From Actinoallomurus sp040655075 (GTDB lineage Bacteria; Actinomycetota; Actinomycetes; Streptosporangiales; Streptosporangiaceae), in NCBI RefSeq assembly GCF_040655075.1, contig NZ_JBFAJC010000017.1:140474-204473 (forward strand): a stretch of 64,000 nt of DNA, in the 5' to 3' direction. The position numbers and the translations under genes are program-made. A model generated the notes under the pieces. That model was given only the letters and a program-made list of their open reading frames with translations, was not told where the DNA came from and did no database searches. Positions 27,035-36,230 of the stretch are shown here, piece after piece; position 1 is the stretch's first letter; each line of letters begins with the position of its first letter.

Positions 27035-30000
27035 CTACGGCCGCTCGTAGAGCGCGCGGACCTGGCTGTCGGACAGCGCCCGCCCGAAGATGCGCAACTC
27101 GTCCACGGCGCCGGGCAGGAAGGGATCCCCGGAGAACTGTGACCGGCCGACGTAATTCCGCGGGATGTCGCCCAGGTACATCGGTACGAGGTCCATGGCG
27201 GGGTTGGCGTCGACCTGGACGCCGTCCACGTACAGGCGGCCGCCGCCGCTGCCGCCGGCGAGCGTGACCGCCACGTGTTTCCATTCGCCGGCGGGCAGGG
27301 GAGGCGCGTGCAGGTGCTGCTCCGCGCCCGAACCGTTCATCGTGATGGCGAACATCAGCATGTCGTCGGTCAGCTCCGGCGGACGCAGGTTGGCGCCCTG
27401 GGTCAGGAACATGTAGGTGACCCGGTCGAAGCCGAAGTCGAAGATGCGCAGCCACCGTGGCAGGGAGGCCGGCCTGACCCAGCAGGCGATGGTGGCCGTG
27501 CGCGCCCCGGCCAGGATTCCCTGCGGCAGCCGGATGTGGCCGTCGTTCGATCCGGACGCGTTGAGGTGCACGGCGTTGCCGACCCGGCCCGCACCCCAGG
27601 TGGCGTCGCCGACGAGCGTCGCCGTCAGGTCCCTGTCCCGCCGGCCGCTCGAGTCGATCGCGGTTCGTCCCGCGCTCTCGCCGAACTTGTACCAGGCGAC
27701 CACCTCCGGCGGCTCGGGACCGCTGCCCACGACCACGTCCTTCGCCTCGCTCCAGACCTGGAACCGCCGATGAGCCGCCTGGTCGAGATAGCCCGCCTCG
27801 GCCCGCAGGGAGAATTTGCCGAAGTTGCCGGCCGGTGGCGTGACGGTCCATGTCGCCTCGACCGTCTGGCCAGGGGCCACCGTACGGAAGCGATCCGGCG
27901 TGCGTGGCTTGACGCTCCAGCCCCGTGGCACATCGAGCGCGAGGCGGACGTCGCGAACGGGAGACCCTTCCCCGGCCTCGTTCGAGAGCCTGGCGGTGAT
28001 CTCGGCGGACTTGTCGAGGTCGATCTCGCCGATATCGGCGACCGCCAGCCGCACCGTCTTGCTCTCGAAGGAGAACCAGATCGTCCGCCGGTAGTCTCCG
28101 TCCCCCGAGTTCGGCTGCCCTGACGGCCCGGTCTGGGACGCCGCGTGGTTCTTGTCGCCGATCGGGGCGATGCCGTCAAGGAATGAGATGTCCCCGCCGG
28201 GGAAGGCCGCCGTCGCGGTGCCGGGATTGGTGCCGAACTTGGGGGTGTACAGGCGGAGGAACAGGTCCTCCTGCTCCGTGACGATCGTGATGTCGCCCTC
28301 GAGAGCGCGCAGCACCGCCCAGTAGGTCCCGGCATGGTAGCCCTTGAATTCGGGATACTTCCAGTGATCGGCCCCCCAGAGATCGGAACCGGTCGAAGTA
28401 TCGTTGTAATTCTTGTACCACACGTCGGTGACAGGGCCGAGCGTTCGGTTCTTCCAAACCCGGTACGGCCCCTTTCCGAGCCATTTGACGCCTCCGATCC
28501 GGTGCTCGGGATGGTCGAATGAGACGCCCGAGAAGTTCCTGTCACCGGTGACGCGATACCGATACTCCAGTTGAAGCCACCCGTTGCCCAACATGCGCCA
28601 GGTGACATATGACAGATCGCCGGTGTAGTCGGCGTGGACGACGTGAGCGGCGCCTTCGTCGCGGTGAGTGATGTCCGAGAGCGTCGCCTTTCCGGTCGTC
28701 ATCACGGGCCCATTGATGAGCGACATGGGGATGTCGTTCTTCCGGACGCCGGTCAGCAGGCCGGTGCGTTTGCTGATGGTGACCGCGGTTCCCGAGGCGG
28801 TCATGGTGATCGCGTCTGGGGTCTCCGTCGCCCTCACGGTGCCGGGTCCGGCCGGTACGATGCGGTCCTTGTAACTCGTGGCCGTCGTGATCGGCCACAC
28901 CCATGAGCACACTTCGCGGCCGGAGGGGTCGACGGCGGCCAGCGCCAGTGCGTCGGACCGCTTCACCGCCGGCGGCGGGAGACGTAGCGTCAGCGTCGCA
29001 TTCTCACCCGGCCCGGCACGACGGACGTTCGCCGTGCCGTTCGCCATCACCGCGTGGCCGGTGGACTCCTCGTACGGCCCACGGAATCTGATCAGCTTCC
29101 AGTCGAACCGGCACTCGTCGATGTTCGTGAAGTCGTATCGGTTGGTGAGTTCGATGTCGAACACCGCCGGGTTCGAACCGGTGCCGGAGCACCGCAGGGT
29201 GGCGAGAATCGGCGACCAGATCTCCCGGATCGCGTAAAAACTCCCCTCCTTCTCGCGGTACGGTCCCGCAACGCCGTCCGGGGCGCGGTCGCCCGCCACG
29301 TCGATCCGGCCGCCCTGGTCGGTACGGACGATCCCACTGTCGAGAAATGCCCAGATGAATCCTCCGCCGGAGTTCGGCCGGCTCATCATGAGGCTCCAGT
29401 AGTCCGCCAGCCCGGCGCCGCCGCCTCCGTCGTACATGGCGTGGAGGAACTCCGTCGGCAGGTAGATCGAACCAGGCTCGTTCCGCAGGTAGTCCTGGAC
29501 GTTCTCATACGTTGGGTAATGGGTGGTCCTGATGCCGTTGAACGGTTCACTCGACGGGTGCAGGACCGTCCGCCGTTGTGGGTCATACGACGCGAAGTCG
29601 CCGTCCACGGCGGTGTTCCAGCCGCCCTCGTTGCCGTTGTCCCAGAAGATGACGGACGGATGGTTGACGTCTCGGACGACCATCTCCTCCACGAGCCGTT
29701 TCGCGCTCGGCGTGTCGTACGGCGTGTGCCAACCGGGCAACTCGTTCAGCACGTACAGGCCGAGCTCGTCGGCGTGGTGGTAGAAGTCCTGGTCCTGTGG
29801 GTAGTGCGACAGCCGGACGGCATTGATGTTCATCTCCTTCATCAGGAGAATGTCGTCGCGGTTCATCTTCGGGCTGGTCGCGCGGCCGGAGTCCGGCCAT
29901 TCGGCGTGCCGCGTGATGCCCTTGAGCATGATCCGCTTTCCGTTGAGAAAGATGCCTTTTCCCGGGCGTACCTCGACGGTGCGGAAGCCGAACCGCTCGC

Positions 30001-30901
30001 TGACCCGGTGCAGCACCTCGTCGCCCTTGCTCAGCGTCACTTCCAGCCGATAGAGATTCGGGGTCTCCGCCGTCCAGAGTCTCGGGCCGTCCACGCGAGT
30101 GGACAGGGTCACCTTGCTCCCGTCGGTGCGGATGCCCGCCGAGAAGGGACGACCGACCGTTGCCCCGTCCAGGGACCTGATCCGCGCCCGGACAATGTCG
30201 GCCTCGGCGACGGCGCCCGGGAAGACGTCGACGGAGAGCGACCCGTCGGCCTGTGCGTCGATCGCCAGACGGTCGATGAATTCGGCGGGATGCGCCAGCA
30301 GATAGACCGGTCGGTAGACGCCTCCGAAGATCCAGTAATCGCCCCTCCGCTCCGCACCATTGATCGAGGCGTTGGCGGATTCCTTGTCGACCGTCACCCT
30401 CAACAGGTTCGGGCCGCCGAAAGCGAGCACATCAGTGACCTCGTACATGAAGCGGAAGAAGCCGCCCTGGTGCGTCGGCCCGACGGTCGACCCGTTGATC
30501 CGCACATGGGTGTCCGTCATGCTGCCTTCGAAGACGATGAAGATCTTCCTGCCACGCCAGCCCGGGGGGACCGTGAACGCACGCTCGTACACGCCCTGCT
30601 CGTTCGGCTGGTCGGGGTGGTCCTTGACGAAGTTTCCGTAGTCGTACGTACCGTAGCCGTGAAGTTCCCAGTTCGACGGCACGGGAACAGTGGTCCATTC
30701 GCCGGAAGTCCGTCCGCTGTTCACCATGAAACGCCACTCGACCGCGTGATCCTTGTCCGTGCCTGACAGGTACGCGACCTCGGACCTCGCCGGCGTCGAT
30801 GAGCCTCCGGCACCCGCGGCCGATGCCGTACCTCGACCGATCAATGGTCTCGCCGCGATGCCGAGCGCCCCGAGCTTGAGTACCGTTCTCCGGCTGAACA
30901 T
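27035..30901 (-). CDS. GH2 beta-glycosidase with C-terminal LamG domain
   Basis: This 1288-residue protein starts at the ATG at 30901 behind AAAGGA. The Tat signal is SRRTVLKLGALG. The GH2 order is clear: a sugar-binding jelly roll (about 60-240), an immunoglobulin-like domain, and a TIM barrel with NPSVIFWDNGNEGGWN containing the acid/base Glu near 422-424 and a PTEFLHAM segment near 484 as the nucleophile candidate. Further beta domains follow, and then a concanavalin/LamG domain from about 1070 (AWYKFGESAGRTAIDSSG). GH2 members cut beta-galactosides, beta-glucuronides or beta-arabinosides; the context favours galactose or glucuronate side chains. It is transcribed alone from the palindrome-controlled promoter at 30938-30982. 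Its stop faces the GH106 stop with an 8-bp gap. Confidence 0.92.
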   Translation of the reverse strand: MFSRRTVLKLGALGIAARPLIGRGTASAAGAGGSSTPARSEVAYLSGTDKDHAVEWRFMVNSGRTSGEWTTVPVPSNWELHGYGTYDYGNFVKDHPDQPNEQGVYERAFTVPPGWRGRKIFIVFEGSMTDTHVRINGSTVGPTHQGGFFRFMYEVTDVLAFGGPNLLRVTVDKESANASINGAERRGDYWIFGGVYRPVYLLAHPAEFIDRLAIDAQADGSLSVDVFPGAVAEADIVRARIRSLDGATVGRPFSAGIRTDGSKVTLSTRVDGPRLWTAETPNLYRLEVTLSKGDEVLHRVSERFGFRTVEVRPGKGIFLNGKRIMLKGITRHAEWPDSGRATSPKMNRDDILLMKEMNINAVRLSHYPQDQDFYHHADELGLYVLNELPGWHTPYDTPSAKRLVEEMVVRDVNHPSVIFWDNGNEGGWNTAVDGDFASYDPQRRTVLHPSSEPFNGIRTTHYPTYENVQDYLRNEPGSIYLPTEFLHAMYDGGGGAGLADYWSLMMSRPNSGGGFIWAFLDSGIVRTDQGGRIDVAGDRAPDGVAGPYREKEGSFYAIREIWSPILATLRCSGTGSNPAVFDIELTNRYDFTNIDECRFDWKLIRFRGPYEESTGHAVMANGTANVRRAGPGENATLTLRLPPPAVKRSDALALAAVDPSGREVCSWVWPITTATSYKDRIVPAGPGTVRATETPDAITMTASGTAVTISKRTGLLTGVRKNDIPMSLINGPVMTTGKATLSDITHRDEGAAHVVHADYTGDLSYVTWRMLGNGWLQLEYRYRVTGDRNFSGVSFDHPEHRIGGVKWLGKGPYRVWKNRTLGPVTDVWYKNYNDTSTGSDLWGADHWKYPEFKGYHAGTYWAVLRALEGDITIVTEQEDLFLRLYTPKFGTNPGTATAAFPGGDISFLDGIAPIGDKNHAASQTGPSGQPNSGDGDYRRTIWFSFESKTVRLAVADIGEIDLDKSAEITARLSNEAGEGSPVRDVRLALDVPRGWSVKPRTPDRFRTVAPGQTVEATWTVTPPAGNFGKFSLRAEAGYLDQAAHRRFQVWSEAKDVVVGSGPEPPEVVAWYKFGESAGRTAIDSSGRRDRDLTATLVGDATWGAGRVGNAVHLNASGSNDGHIRLPQGILAGARTATIACWVRPASLPRWLRIFDFGFDRVTYMFLTQGANLRPPELTDDMLMFAITMNGSGAEQHLHAPPLPAGEWKHVAVTLAGGSGGGRLYVDGVQVDANPAMDLVPMYLGDIPRNYVGRSQFSGDPFLPGAVDELRIFGRALSDSQVRALYERP

Positions 30902-30937
30902 CTGCCGTCCTTTCCATTCGGCCCGCACGGCCGCTGA

Positions 30938-30951
30938 GGAAAAGGTTTTCC
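30938..30951 (-). promoter_or_regulatory. Palindromic operator, site 4 of 4
   Basis: GGAAAAGGTTTTCC is perfect, and the palindrome extends by two bases on each side (GA...TC, 30936-30953). It is the best copy in the window and covers the predicted start point of the GH2 transcript. Confidence 0.8.
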
Positions 30952-30953
30952 TC

Positions 30954-30982
30954 AATCTAGGCGCGGGATGGGGGACGGTCAA
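30954..30982 (-). promoter_or_regulatory. Promoter of the GH2 gene
   Basis: On the minus strand TTGACC (30977-30982) and TAGATT (30954-30959) are separated by 17 bp, a strong match to the housekeeping consensus. The operator starts 2 bp after the -10 element. Confidence 0.7.
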
Positions 30983-30994
30983 CAGCCGTGGATC

Positions 30995-31023
30995 TTGTCG
31001 CGCCTCCCGATCCCGCCTATGTT
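30995..31023 (+). promoter_or_regulatory. Promoter of the GH15-like gene
   Basis: TTGTCG (30995-31000) and TATGTT (31018-31023) are 17 bp apart and lie 40 bp before the start codon. No palindrome overlaps this promoter, so this gene may escape the regulon despite sharing the intergenic region. Confidence 0.55.
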
Positions 31024-31063
31024 CGGGCGGGCGGTCTCTCACGGAGCGTTGAGGAGCATTGCC

Positions 31064-33271
31064 ATGAGCTGGTGCGCGCGGCTTGGTCGGCTCGGTACGG
31101 CACTCCTGCTGGGAGCGGTCGCGGTGTCGGGCACCACGGCGTATGCGGCCGGTGACGCTCCCGGCGCGCCGGGCGGCGGCTCCTCATGGACCACCGGCGA
31201 CAAGACCTCGCTCGGCACCGCCACCGGCGCGGCCTCCAAGATCTGGTTCACCGTGGCCAAGGGCGTCACCTCCGAGGTCTTCTATCCCCGGACCGACGTG
31301 CCCGACGTGCAGGACCTGCAGTACGTGGTGACCGACGGCTCGAGCTTCACCGATCTCGAACGCGACGCGACCACGCACACGGTGTCGATGCCGGACGAGA
31401 GGTCGCCGGAATACACCGTGACCAACACGGCGACGAGCGGCCGGTACCGGCTGACCGAGACCTACGTGACCGACCCGGCCCGTTCGACCCTGCTGATCAA
31501 GACGCGTTTCCAGTCGCTGGACGGCGGCGCGTACAAGCTGTACGCGCTGTTCAACCCCTCGCTGGCCGGCAGCGGCGGCAACGACACCGGCGCGTGGGAC
31601 GCCGCGGACGGCGCGCTGGTCGCCTCTGACGGGCAGGCGGTGTTCGGGTCGACGGTGTCCTCGGCGCTGAAGTCCTCTGCCGCCTTCACCACCCACACCA
31701 GCGGCTACAGCGGCACGGCCAGTGACGGCCTCGTCGACCTGCGTGCCAACAAGCGGCTGACCGGCCAGTACGACACCGCGAGCAGCGCCGGCAACATCGT
31801 GCAGGCCGGCCAGGTCCCGGTCGGCACGGACACGACGTTCACGCTCGCGCTGGGCTTCGGCGCCGACCGTACGGCCGCTGCCTCGGCGGCGACCGCGTCG
31901 CTGTCGGCGGGCTTCACCGCGGCCGAGTCGTCGTACGGGTCCGGCTGGCACGACTACCTGAGCGGCAAGACCGTGCCCGCGAGCGTGTCCGGCGACACAG
32001 TGCGCCGCCGCGCGTACCTGGTGGGCCTGATGACGCTGCACGGCCTGGAGGACAAGACCTTCCCGGGCGCGAACGTCGCGTCCCTGGCCACACCCTGGGG
32101 CGACTACGTCGACGGCGGCGCGCTGAACGACGGGTACCACCGAGTCTGGGCCCGCGACCTGTACCAGCAGGGCACGGCCCTGCTCGCGGCCGGCGACGCC
32201 GCGCAGGCCAAACGGATGGCCCAGTGGCTCTGGAACCGCCAGCAGATCACCGCGTGGACCCAGGGCGACGGCGTCACGTACGGGCCCGGGTCCTTCCCCC
32301 GCTACTCGCCGGTCGGCGGGGTGAGCGGCGCGACCCCGCAGCAGCTCGGCTGCTGTGAGCAACTCGACGAGGACGCCTTCCCGATCGTCCTTGCCTGGCA
32401 GACCGGGCTCACGGACTCCGCCACGTGGTCGAAGATCAAACTGACCGCCGACCACATCGTGAGCTTCGGTCCCGCCACGCCGGGGGAGCGCTGGGAGGAA
32501 CAGAGCGGCCTGTCGCCGTCCACCGTCGCGGCCGAGGTCGCCGGCCTGGTCTGCGCCGGCGACATCGCCCGCCGCAACGGCGACACCGCGAGCGCCACGA
32601 CGTACGAGAACACCGCCGACTCGTGGCGGAACTCACTCGAGGGGAAGACGTTCACCACGACCGGGTACTTCGGCGACCACTCCTACTACGAGCGGATCGA
32701 ACACGACACCGACCCGAACGACACCTACGCCCGTACCTTCGCCGACGGCACCTGGTGGGAGCGCGACATCGTCGACGGCGGCTTCCTGGACCTGGTACGG
32801 CTCGGCGTTCGCCCCGCGTCCTACGGCGACGTGACGGCCTCCCTGCCCGAGCTCGACGCGGTCGACTCGGTCACCGCCCCGAACGGCGATGTGTACTGGC
32901 ATCGCTACAACCACGACTCCTATGGCGAGAGCCAGGACGACGGCACCGGCTGGCCCGCCGGCCACGGCCACCCGACCGGCCGGGTGTGGCCGCTGCTGTC
33001 CGGCGAACGCGGCGAGTACGAGCTGGCCGCGGGCCGGCCGGCGACCGCTCAGCTGAAGGCCATGGCCGACAGTGCGAACGCCGGCTACCTGATCCCCGAA
33101 CAGGTGTGGGACCAGGCCGACCAGTACGGGTTCGCCTTCGGCGGCGCAACGGGCTCGGCGGCACCACTCGCCTGGGCCGAGGCGCAGTACGTCCGGCTCG
33201 CCCAGTCCATCGACGCCGGGCGCCCGGTCGACCGGCCCTCGGTCGTCGCCGCCCGGTACGGCACATCCTGA
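31064..33271 (+). CDS. GH15-family glucoamylase/glucodextranase-like enzyme
   Basis: This 735-residue protein starts at the ATG at 31064 behind GAGGAG. A Sec signal ends near TTAYAA. The N-terminal domain (GDKTSLGTATGAASKIWFTV, SEVFYPRTDVPDVQDLQYVV) is the glucodextranase N-type beta-sandwich. The (alpha/alpha)6 barrel contains DGYHRVWARDLYQ, GERWEEQSGLSPSTVAAE with a catalytic-acid Glu, and RVWPLLSGERGEYEL with the base Glu. It releases glucose from alpha-glucans, alpha-1,4 or alpha-1,6. That substrate differs from the pectin-like theme of the island, and its promoter lacks the shared palindrome, so it may be an unrelated neighbour. Confidence 0.9.
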   Translation: MSWCARLGRLGTALLLGAVAVSGTTAYAAGDAPGAPGGGSSWTTGDKTSLGTATGAASKIWFTVAKGVTSEVFYPRTDVPDVQDLQYVVTDGSSFTDLERDATTHTVSMPDERSPEYTVTNTATSGRYRLTETYVTDPARSTLLIKTRFQSLDGGAYKLYALFNPSLAGSGGNDTGAWDAADGALVASDGQAVFGSTVSSALKSSAAFTTHTSGYSGTASDGLVDLRANKRLTGQYDTASSAGNIVQAGQVPVGTDTTFTLALGFGADRTAAASAATASLSAGFTAAESSYGSGWHDYLSGKTVPASVSGDTVRRRAYLVGLMTLHGLEDKTFPGANVASLATPWGDYVDGGALNDGYHRVWARDLYQQGTALLAAGDAAQAKRMAQWLWNRQQITAWTQGDGVTYGPGSFPRYSPVGGVSGATPQQLGCCEQLDEDAFPIVLAWQTGLTDSATWSKIKLTADHIVSFGPATPGERWEEQSGLSPSTVAAEVAGLVCAGDIARRNGDTASATTYENTADSWRNSLEGKTFTTTGYFGDHSYYERIEHDTDPNDTYARTFADGTWWERDIVDGGFLDLVRLGVRPASYGDVTASLPELDAVDSVTAPNGDVYWHRYNHDSYGESQDDGTGWPAGHGHPTGRVWPLLSGERGEYELAAGRPATAQLKAMADSANAGYLIPEQVWDQADQYGFAFGGATGSAAPLAWAEAQYVRLAQSIDAGRPVDRPSVVAARYGTS

Positions 33272-33285
33272 GCGGGAGCCCCGAT

Positions 33286-33315
33286 GGGCGCCGCCACGGA
33301 GGGGCGGCGATGCCC
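33286..33315 (+). terminator. Hairpin after the GH15-like gene
   Basis: GCCGCC and GGCGGC (33290-33308) pair around a 7-base loop, with outer GGGC/GCCC pairing after a short bulge. No T-run follows, as is common in high-GC genomes. The remaining space to 33446 shows no gene. Confidence 0.45.
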
Positions 33316-33446
33316 GAAACGCCCGGTGATTACAGCACTGCTCGCCCGGCGTCCGCGGCCCGCTTGGGCCGGTCCCATCGCGCTGCCTTGGTCGGGCGGT
33401 GGCCTCGGCGGCCGTCTATCGCTTGACGGAGGCTGTTGCGGGCGGC

Positions 33447-34493
33447 CTACGGATCGTTGGGGCGATGCACGGGACCGTGTGATTCGTCGCAGTGTTCTTC
33501 TGTCGCGTCGCCTGCGTTGGTGATGGACAGCAGCGTGTCGTGTGTGTGGTCGACCTGAAGCGTGGTGTGGGTGATCTTGTATTCGGCGGCCAGGACGGCT
33601 TCGAGGTCGGCGCGTACGGCGTGACAGTCCTCTCCTGGGGCGACCAGGACGTGCGCCGATGCGGCCGGCATGCCCGAGGTGATCTGCCAGATGTGCAGGT
33701 CGTGCACCTCGGTGACGTGAGGGCGGGCGGCGAGTGCCTGGCCGACGCGCTCGGGGGAGAGCCCGGCGGGCGCGGCCTCCAGGAAGATGCGACCGGATTC
33801 ACGTACCAATCCGACGCCGGCCTTGAGCATCAGGGCCACGACGACGAGGGAGGCGATCGCGTCCGCGCGGACGAAGCCGGTGAGCACCATGATCAACCCG
33901 GCGACTGCGGTGGCGATGAAGGCGTACAGGTCGGTGAGGATGTGCTGGAAGGCGCCTTCGACGTTGAGGCTTGACCGGTTGGCCTTGCTGATCATCCACG
34001 TGGCTGCGACGTTGATGGCGACGCCGACCAGCGCGGTGCCCAGCACCAGCCCGCCGGTGACCTCCGGTGGTTCGAAGAGCCGGCGGATCGCCTCATAGCC
34101 CAGCCACGCGGACAGCAGCAGCAGCGACAGTCCGTTGGCCTGGGCCGAGAGGATCTCCGTGCGTTTGAGCCCGTAGGTGTAGCCACCGTTGGGCGGTTTG
34201 GCGGCCAGCCGCATCGCCACCAGAGCCAGCACGATGGAAGCGGCGTCCGTCAGCATGTGGGCGGCGTCGGAGATCAACGCCAGCGAACTCGCCACGATGC
34301 CGATCACGACCTCGCCGGCCATGAAGGCGACGATCAGCGCGAGCGCGCCGGTCAGGTATCGCTTGTCGGCGTCGGCACTCACGCCATGGGAGTGGCCCGC
34401 GTGGCCACCGCCTTGTTCTTCGTGCTCATGTTCGTGATCATGATCGTGGGCAGTGTCCTGCGCGGCGTGTGTGTCCGCGGGCTTGCTACTCAT
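33447..34493 (-). CDS. Cation diffusion facilitator (zinc exporter, CzcD-like)
   Basis: This 348-residue membrane protein starts at the ATG at 34493. A histidine-rich N terminus (HDHDHEHEHEE, then HAGHSHG) is followed by six predicted helices and a cytoplasmic C-terminal domain. The two transport-site motifs, SDAAHMLTD in helix 2 and HILTD in helix 5, are intact and match zinc or cobalt exporters using proton antiport. A histidine-rich tail (VDHTHDTLL, ESHGPVHRP) may buffer metal. Its start codon overlaps the stop region of the upstream ArsR-type gene (ATGAGTAG), so the two are translationally coupled and metal-regulated. Confidence 0.94.
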   Translation of the reverse strand: MSSKPADTHAAQDTAHDHDHEHEHEEQGGGHAGHSHGVSADADKRYLTGALALIVAFMAGEVVIGIVASSLALISDAAHMLTDAASIVLALVAMRLAAKPPNGGYTYGLKRTEILSAQANGLSLLLLSAWLGYEAIRRLFEPPEVTGGLVLGTALVGVAINVAATWMISKANRSSLNVEGAFQHILTDLYAFIATAVAGLIMVLTGFVRADAIASLVVVALMLKAGVGLVRESGRIFLEAAPAGLSPERVGQALAARPHVTEVHDLHIWQITSGMPAASAHVLVAPGEDCHAVRADLEAVLAAEYKITHTTLQVDHTHDTLLSITNAGDATEEHCDESHGPVHRPNDP

Positions 34494-34923
34494 GGGTGTT
34501 CTCCACGGTCGGACCATGTTCGGGGTGGGCGGCTGCGGGGGCGTGCCCGATGTGGGTGAGGGCTACGTCCAGCAACATCCGAACGTGCGCGTCGGCGAGC
34601 CGGTAGTAGGCCATCCGCCCCTTGCGGCGCACATGAACGACTCGGTGCGCGCGTAGGAGCCGCAGGTGGTGGGAGACCGCCGACTCGCTCGCGCCGGCGA
34701 CCGCGGCGAGGTCGCACACACACATCTCGCCTTCGAGCAGGGCGACCAGGACGCGGAGTCGCCCCGGATCGGCCAGGAGGCCGAATATGTCGGCCAGTTC
34801 CGCGACATCGCTCTCGGCGGGCATCGCCGCCGCGACGATGGCCACTCGGTCGCGGTCGACGATACGCACGCTGCAGTCGCCCAGGCCCGTCACGCTCTTC
34901 GTGACATCTGCACGATCGTTCAT
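34486..34923 (-). CDS. ArsR/SmtB-family metal sensor repressor
   Basis: This 145-residue protein starts at the ATG at 34923; an open frame further up has no good start. The winged helix contains ASESAVSHHLRLLRAHRVV. Two possible metal sites are visible: CVCDL in the alpha-3 region, and a C-terminal DAH...HIGH arrangement matching the DxH/HxxH zinc site of the alpha-5 helix in SmtB/CzrA proteins. The second site and the downstream CDF exporter suggest zinc (or cadmium/lead) sensing. It is expected to repress its own operon and release DNA on metal binding. It overlaps the exporter start by 8 bp. Confidence 0.92.
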   Translation of the reverse strand: MNDRADVTKSVTGLGDCSVRIVDRDRVAIVAAAMPAESDVAELADIFGLLADPGRLRVLVALLEGEMCVCDLAAVAGASESAVSHHLRLLRAHRVVHVRRKGRMAYYRLADAHVRMLLDVALTHIGHAPAAAHPEHGPTVENTHE

Positions 34924-34932
34924 ATGTTGTAC
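34918..34932 (-). promoter_or_regulatory. Possible ArsR-type operator half sites
   Basis: GTTCATATGTTGTAC overlaps the arsR-like start codon and has symmetric GTnCA/TGnAC ends around a TATGT core. ArsR-type repressors bind AT-rich dyads near their own start, so this is the best candidate here, but the symmetry is short. Confidence 0.25.
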
Positions 34933-35041
34933 CGTACCGCCTATCTTCACGAGTACGGCGAAGGCCTGCGTTAGCCGAGAGCCCATGCCGGGCGTCCGGC
35001 CAATCCACTCGCCCATGGGCCGGGGGAGGGGCGCATACCGA

Positions 35042-36187
35042 TCACAGTCGTTTGGTCAGGGCGGTTGTGATCCGCTCCAGTGCCTCGAGGAGGGTCGGTT
35101 GTGGGGTGGCGAAGTTCAGGCGGACGTGCCCCGCACCGCCGTGACCGTAGGTCGGGCCGGCTCCGGTGGCGACGCCGGCGTGCTCCAGGAGGAACGCCGC
35201 GGGTTGGTCGATGTCGAAGGCGGTCAGGTTCAGCCAGGAGAAGTACGTCGCTTCCGGGGTGTCGGCGTGGATGGGCAGTTCGGCTCCGGCGAGGAATTCG
35301 GTGACCAGGCGGCGGTTGTCGTCCAGGAATGTCAGCGCCTCGGTGAGCCATGGTGCGCCTTCGGCGAGGGCGGCCTTGGTGGCGATCATGCCGAGTGGGC
35401 TGATGCCACTCTTTTCGACGTGGCGGATGCCGTCCCAGATCGCGGGGTCGCGGCCGTTGGTCAACGCGACCATGGCGCACCGCAGCCCAGGGAAGTTCCA
35501 CGCCTTGGTCGCGCTCGTGACGGTGATCGCGTGTCGCCGGGCGGTTTCGTTGAGGGCGGCGTACGGGGTGAAGGGTTCGGTGTAGCGGATCGGGGCGTGG
35601 ACCTCGTCGGAGATGACGCGGGCGCTGTGCCGGTCGACGATCGTCGCGAGTTCGGTGAGCTCGTCCGAGGTGAAGACGCGTCCCACCGGATTGGCGGGGT
35701 GACAGAGGATCACCGAGCCCGCCCCGGCGCGCAGGGCACGCTCGATTCCCTCCAGGTCGAGGCGGTACCTGCCGGCCTCGTGGCGCATCGGGACCTGTAC
35801 GCAGGGCCGGCCGGTGACCGCGACGACCTCGAAGAAGCGGGGATAGGAGGGGGTGGGTACGACGACCGGAGACGACGGCTCGGTCAGATGCCGGATCGCG
35901 AGCAGGATGCCACGCATCGCGTCAGGGACGAGCCGGATGCCGGCCGGGGTCACCGAGAGTCCCTGGCGTCCGAGCCAGGCCGCCGTCGCCGTGGGGACGC
36001 CGCTGAGGTGGTCGTCGACCGGATAGCCGAACGCTTGGCGCTCGGTCGCTTCGCTGACGGCGGCGAGGATGGGGTCGGCGATCGGCAGGTCCATCTCCGC
36101 GACGCCGAGATCGAGCACGTCCGGCCCGTGGTTCGACCAGCGTTTGCACCCGCGCGCCCGTGAGCGTGAGACGTCCCAGTTCAGCAA
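35042..36187 (-). CDS. MalY/PatB-type PLP aminotransferase or C-S lyase
   Basis: This 381-residue fold-type I PLP enzyme has the MalY/PatB look. LDLGVAEMDLPIADPILAAV and FGYPVDDHLSG are near the front, CHPANPVGRVFT is the substrate/PLP loop, ISDEVHAPI carries the Asp that contacts the pyridine nitrogen, and SATKAWNFPGLRCAMV carries the Schiff-base Lys. Such enzymes cleave cystathionine-like C-S bonds or transaminate amino acids. The TTG start at 36187 follows AGGAG at 7 bp. It lies 43 bp downstream of an APC amino-acid permease in the same orientation, and a LysR regulator is divergent, so this is probably an uptake-and-breakdown pair for one amino acid. Confidence 0.9.
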   Translation of the reverse strand: MLNWDVSRSRARGCKRWSNHGPDVLDLGVAEMDLPIADPILAAVSEATERQAFGYPVDDHLSGVPTATAAWLGRQGLSVTPAGIRLVPDAMRGILLAIRHLTEPSSPVVVPTPSYPRFFEVVAVTGRPCVQVPMRHEAGRYRLDLEGIERALRAGAGSVILCHPANPVGRVFTSDELTELATIVDRHSARVISDEVHAPIRYTEPFTPYAALNETARRHAITVTSATKAWNFPGLRCAMVALTNGRDPAIWDGIRHVEKSGISPLGMIATKAALAEGAPWLTEALTFLDDNRRLVTEFLAGAELPIHADTPEATYFSWLNLTAFDIDQPAAFLLEHAGVATGAGPTYGHGGAGHVRLNFATPQPTLLEALERITTALTKRL

Positions 36188-36230
36188 TTCGGTTCTCCTG
36201 TTCGGTTTCTCGGCCGCCGGTTCGGTGCGG

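Noticed and set aside
25944..27851. 635-codon minus-strand frame opposite the 3' end of GH106
   Set aside because: Shadow of GH106 and the GH2 tail; no domain and no plausible start.
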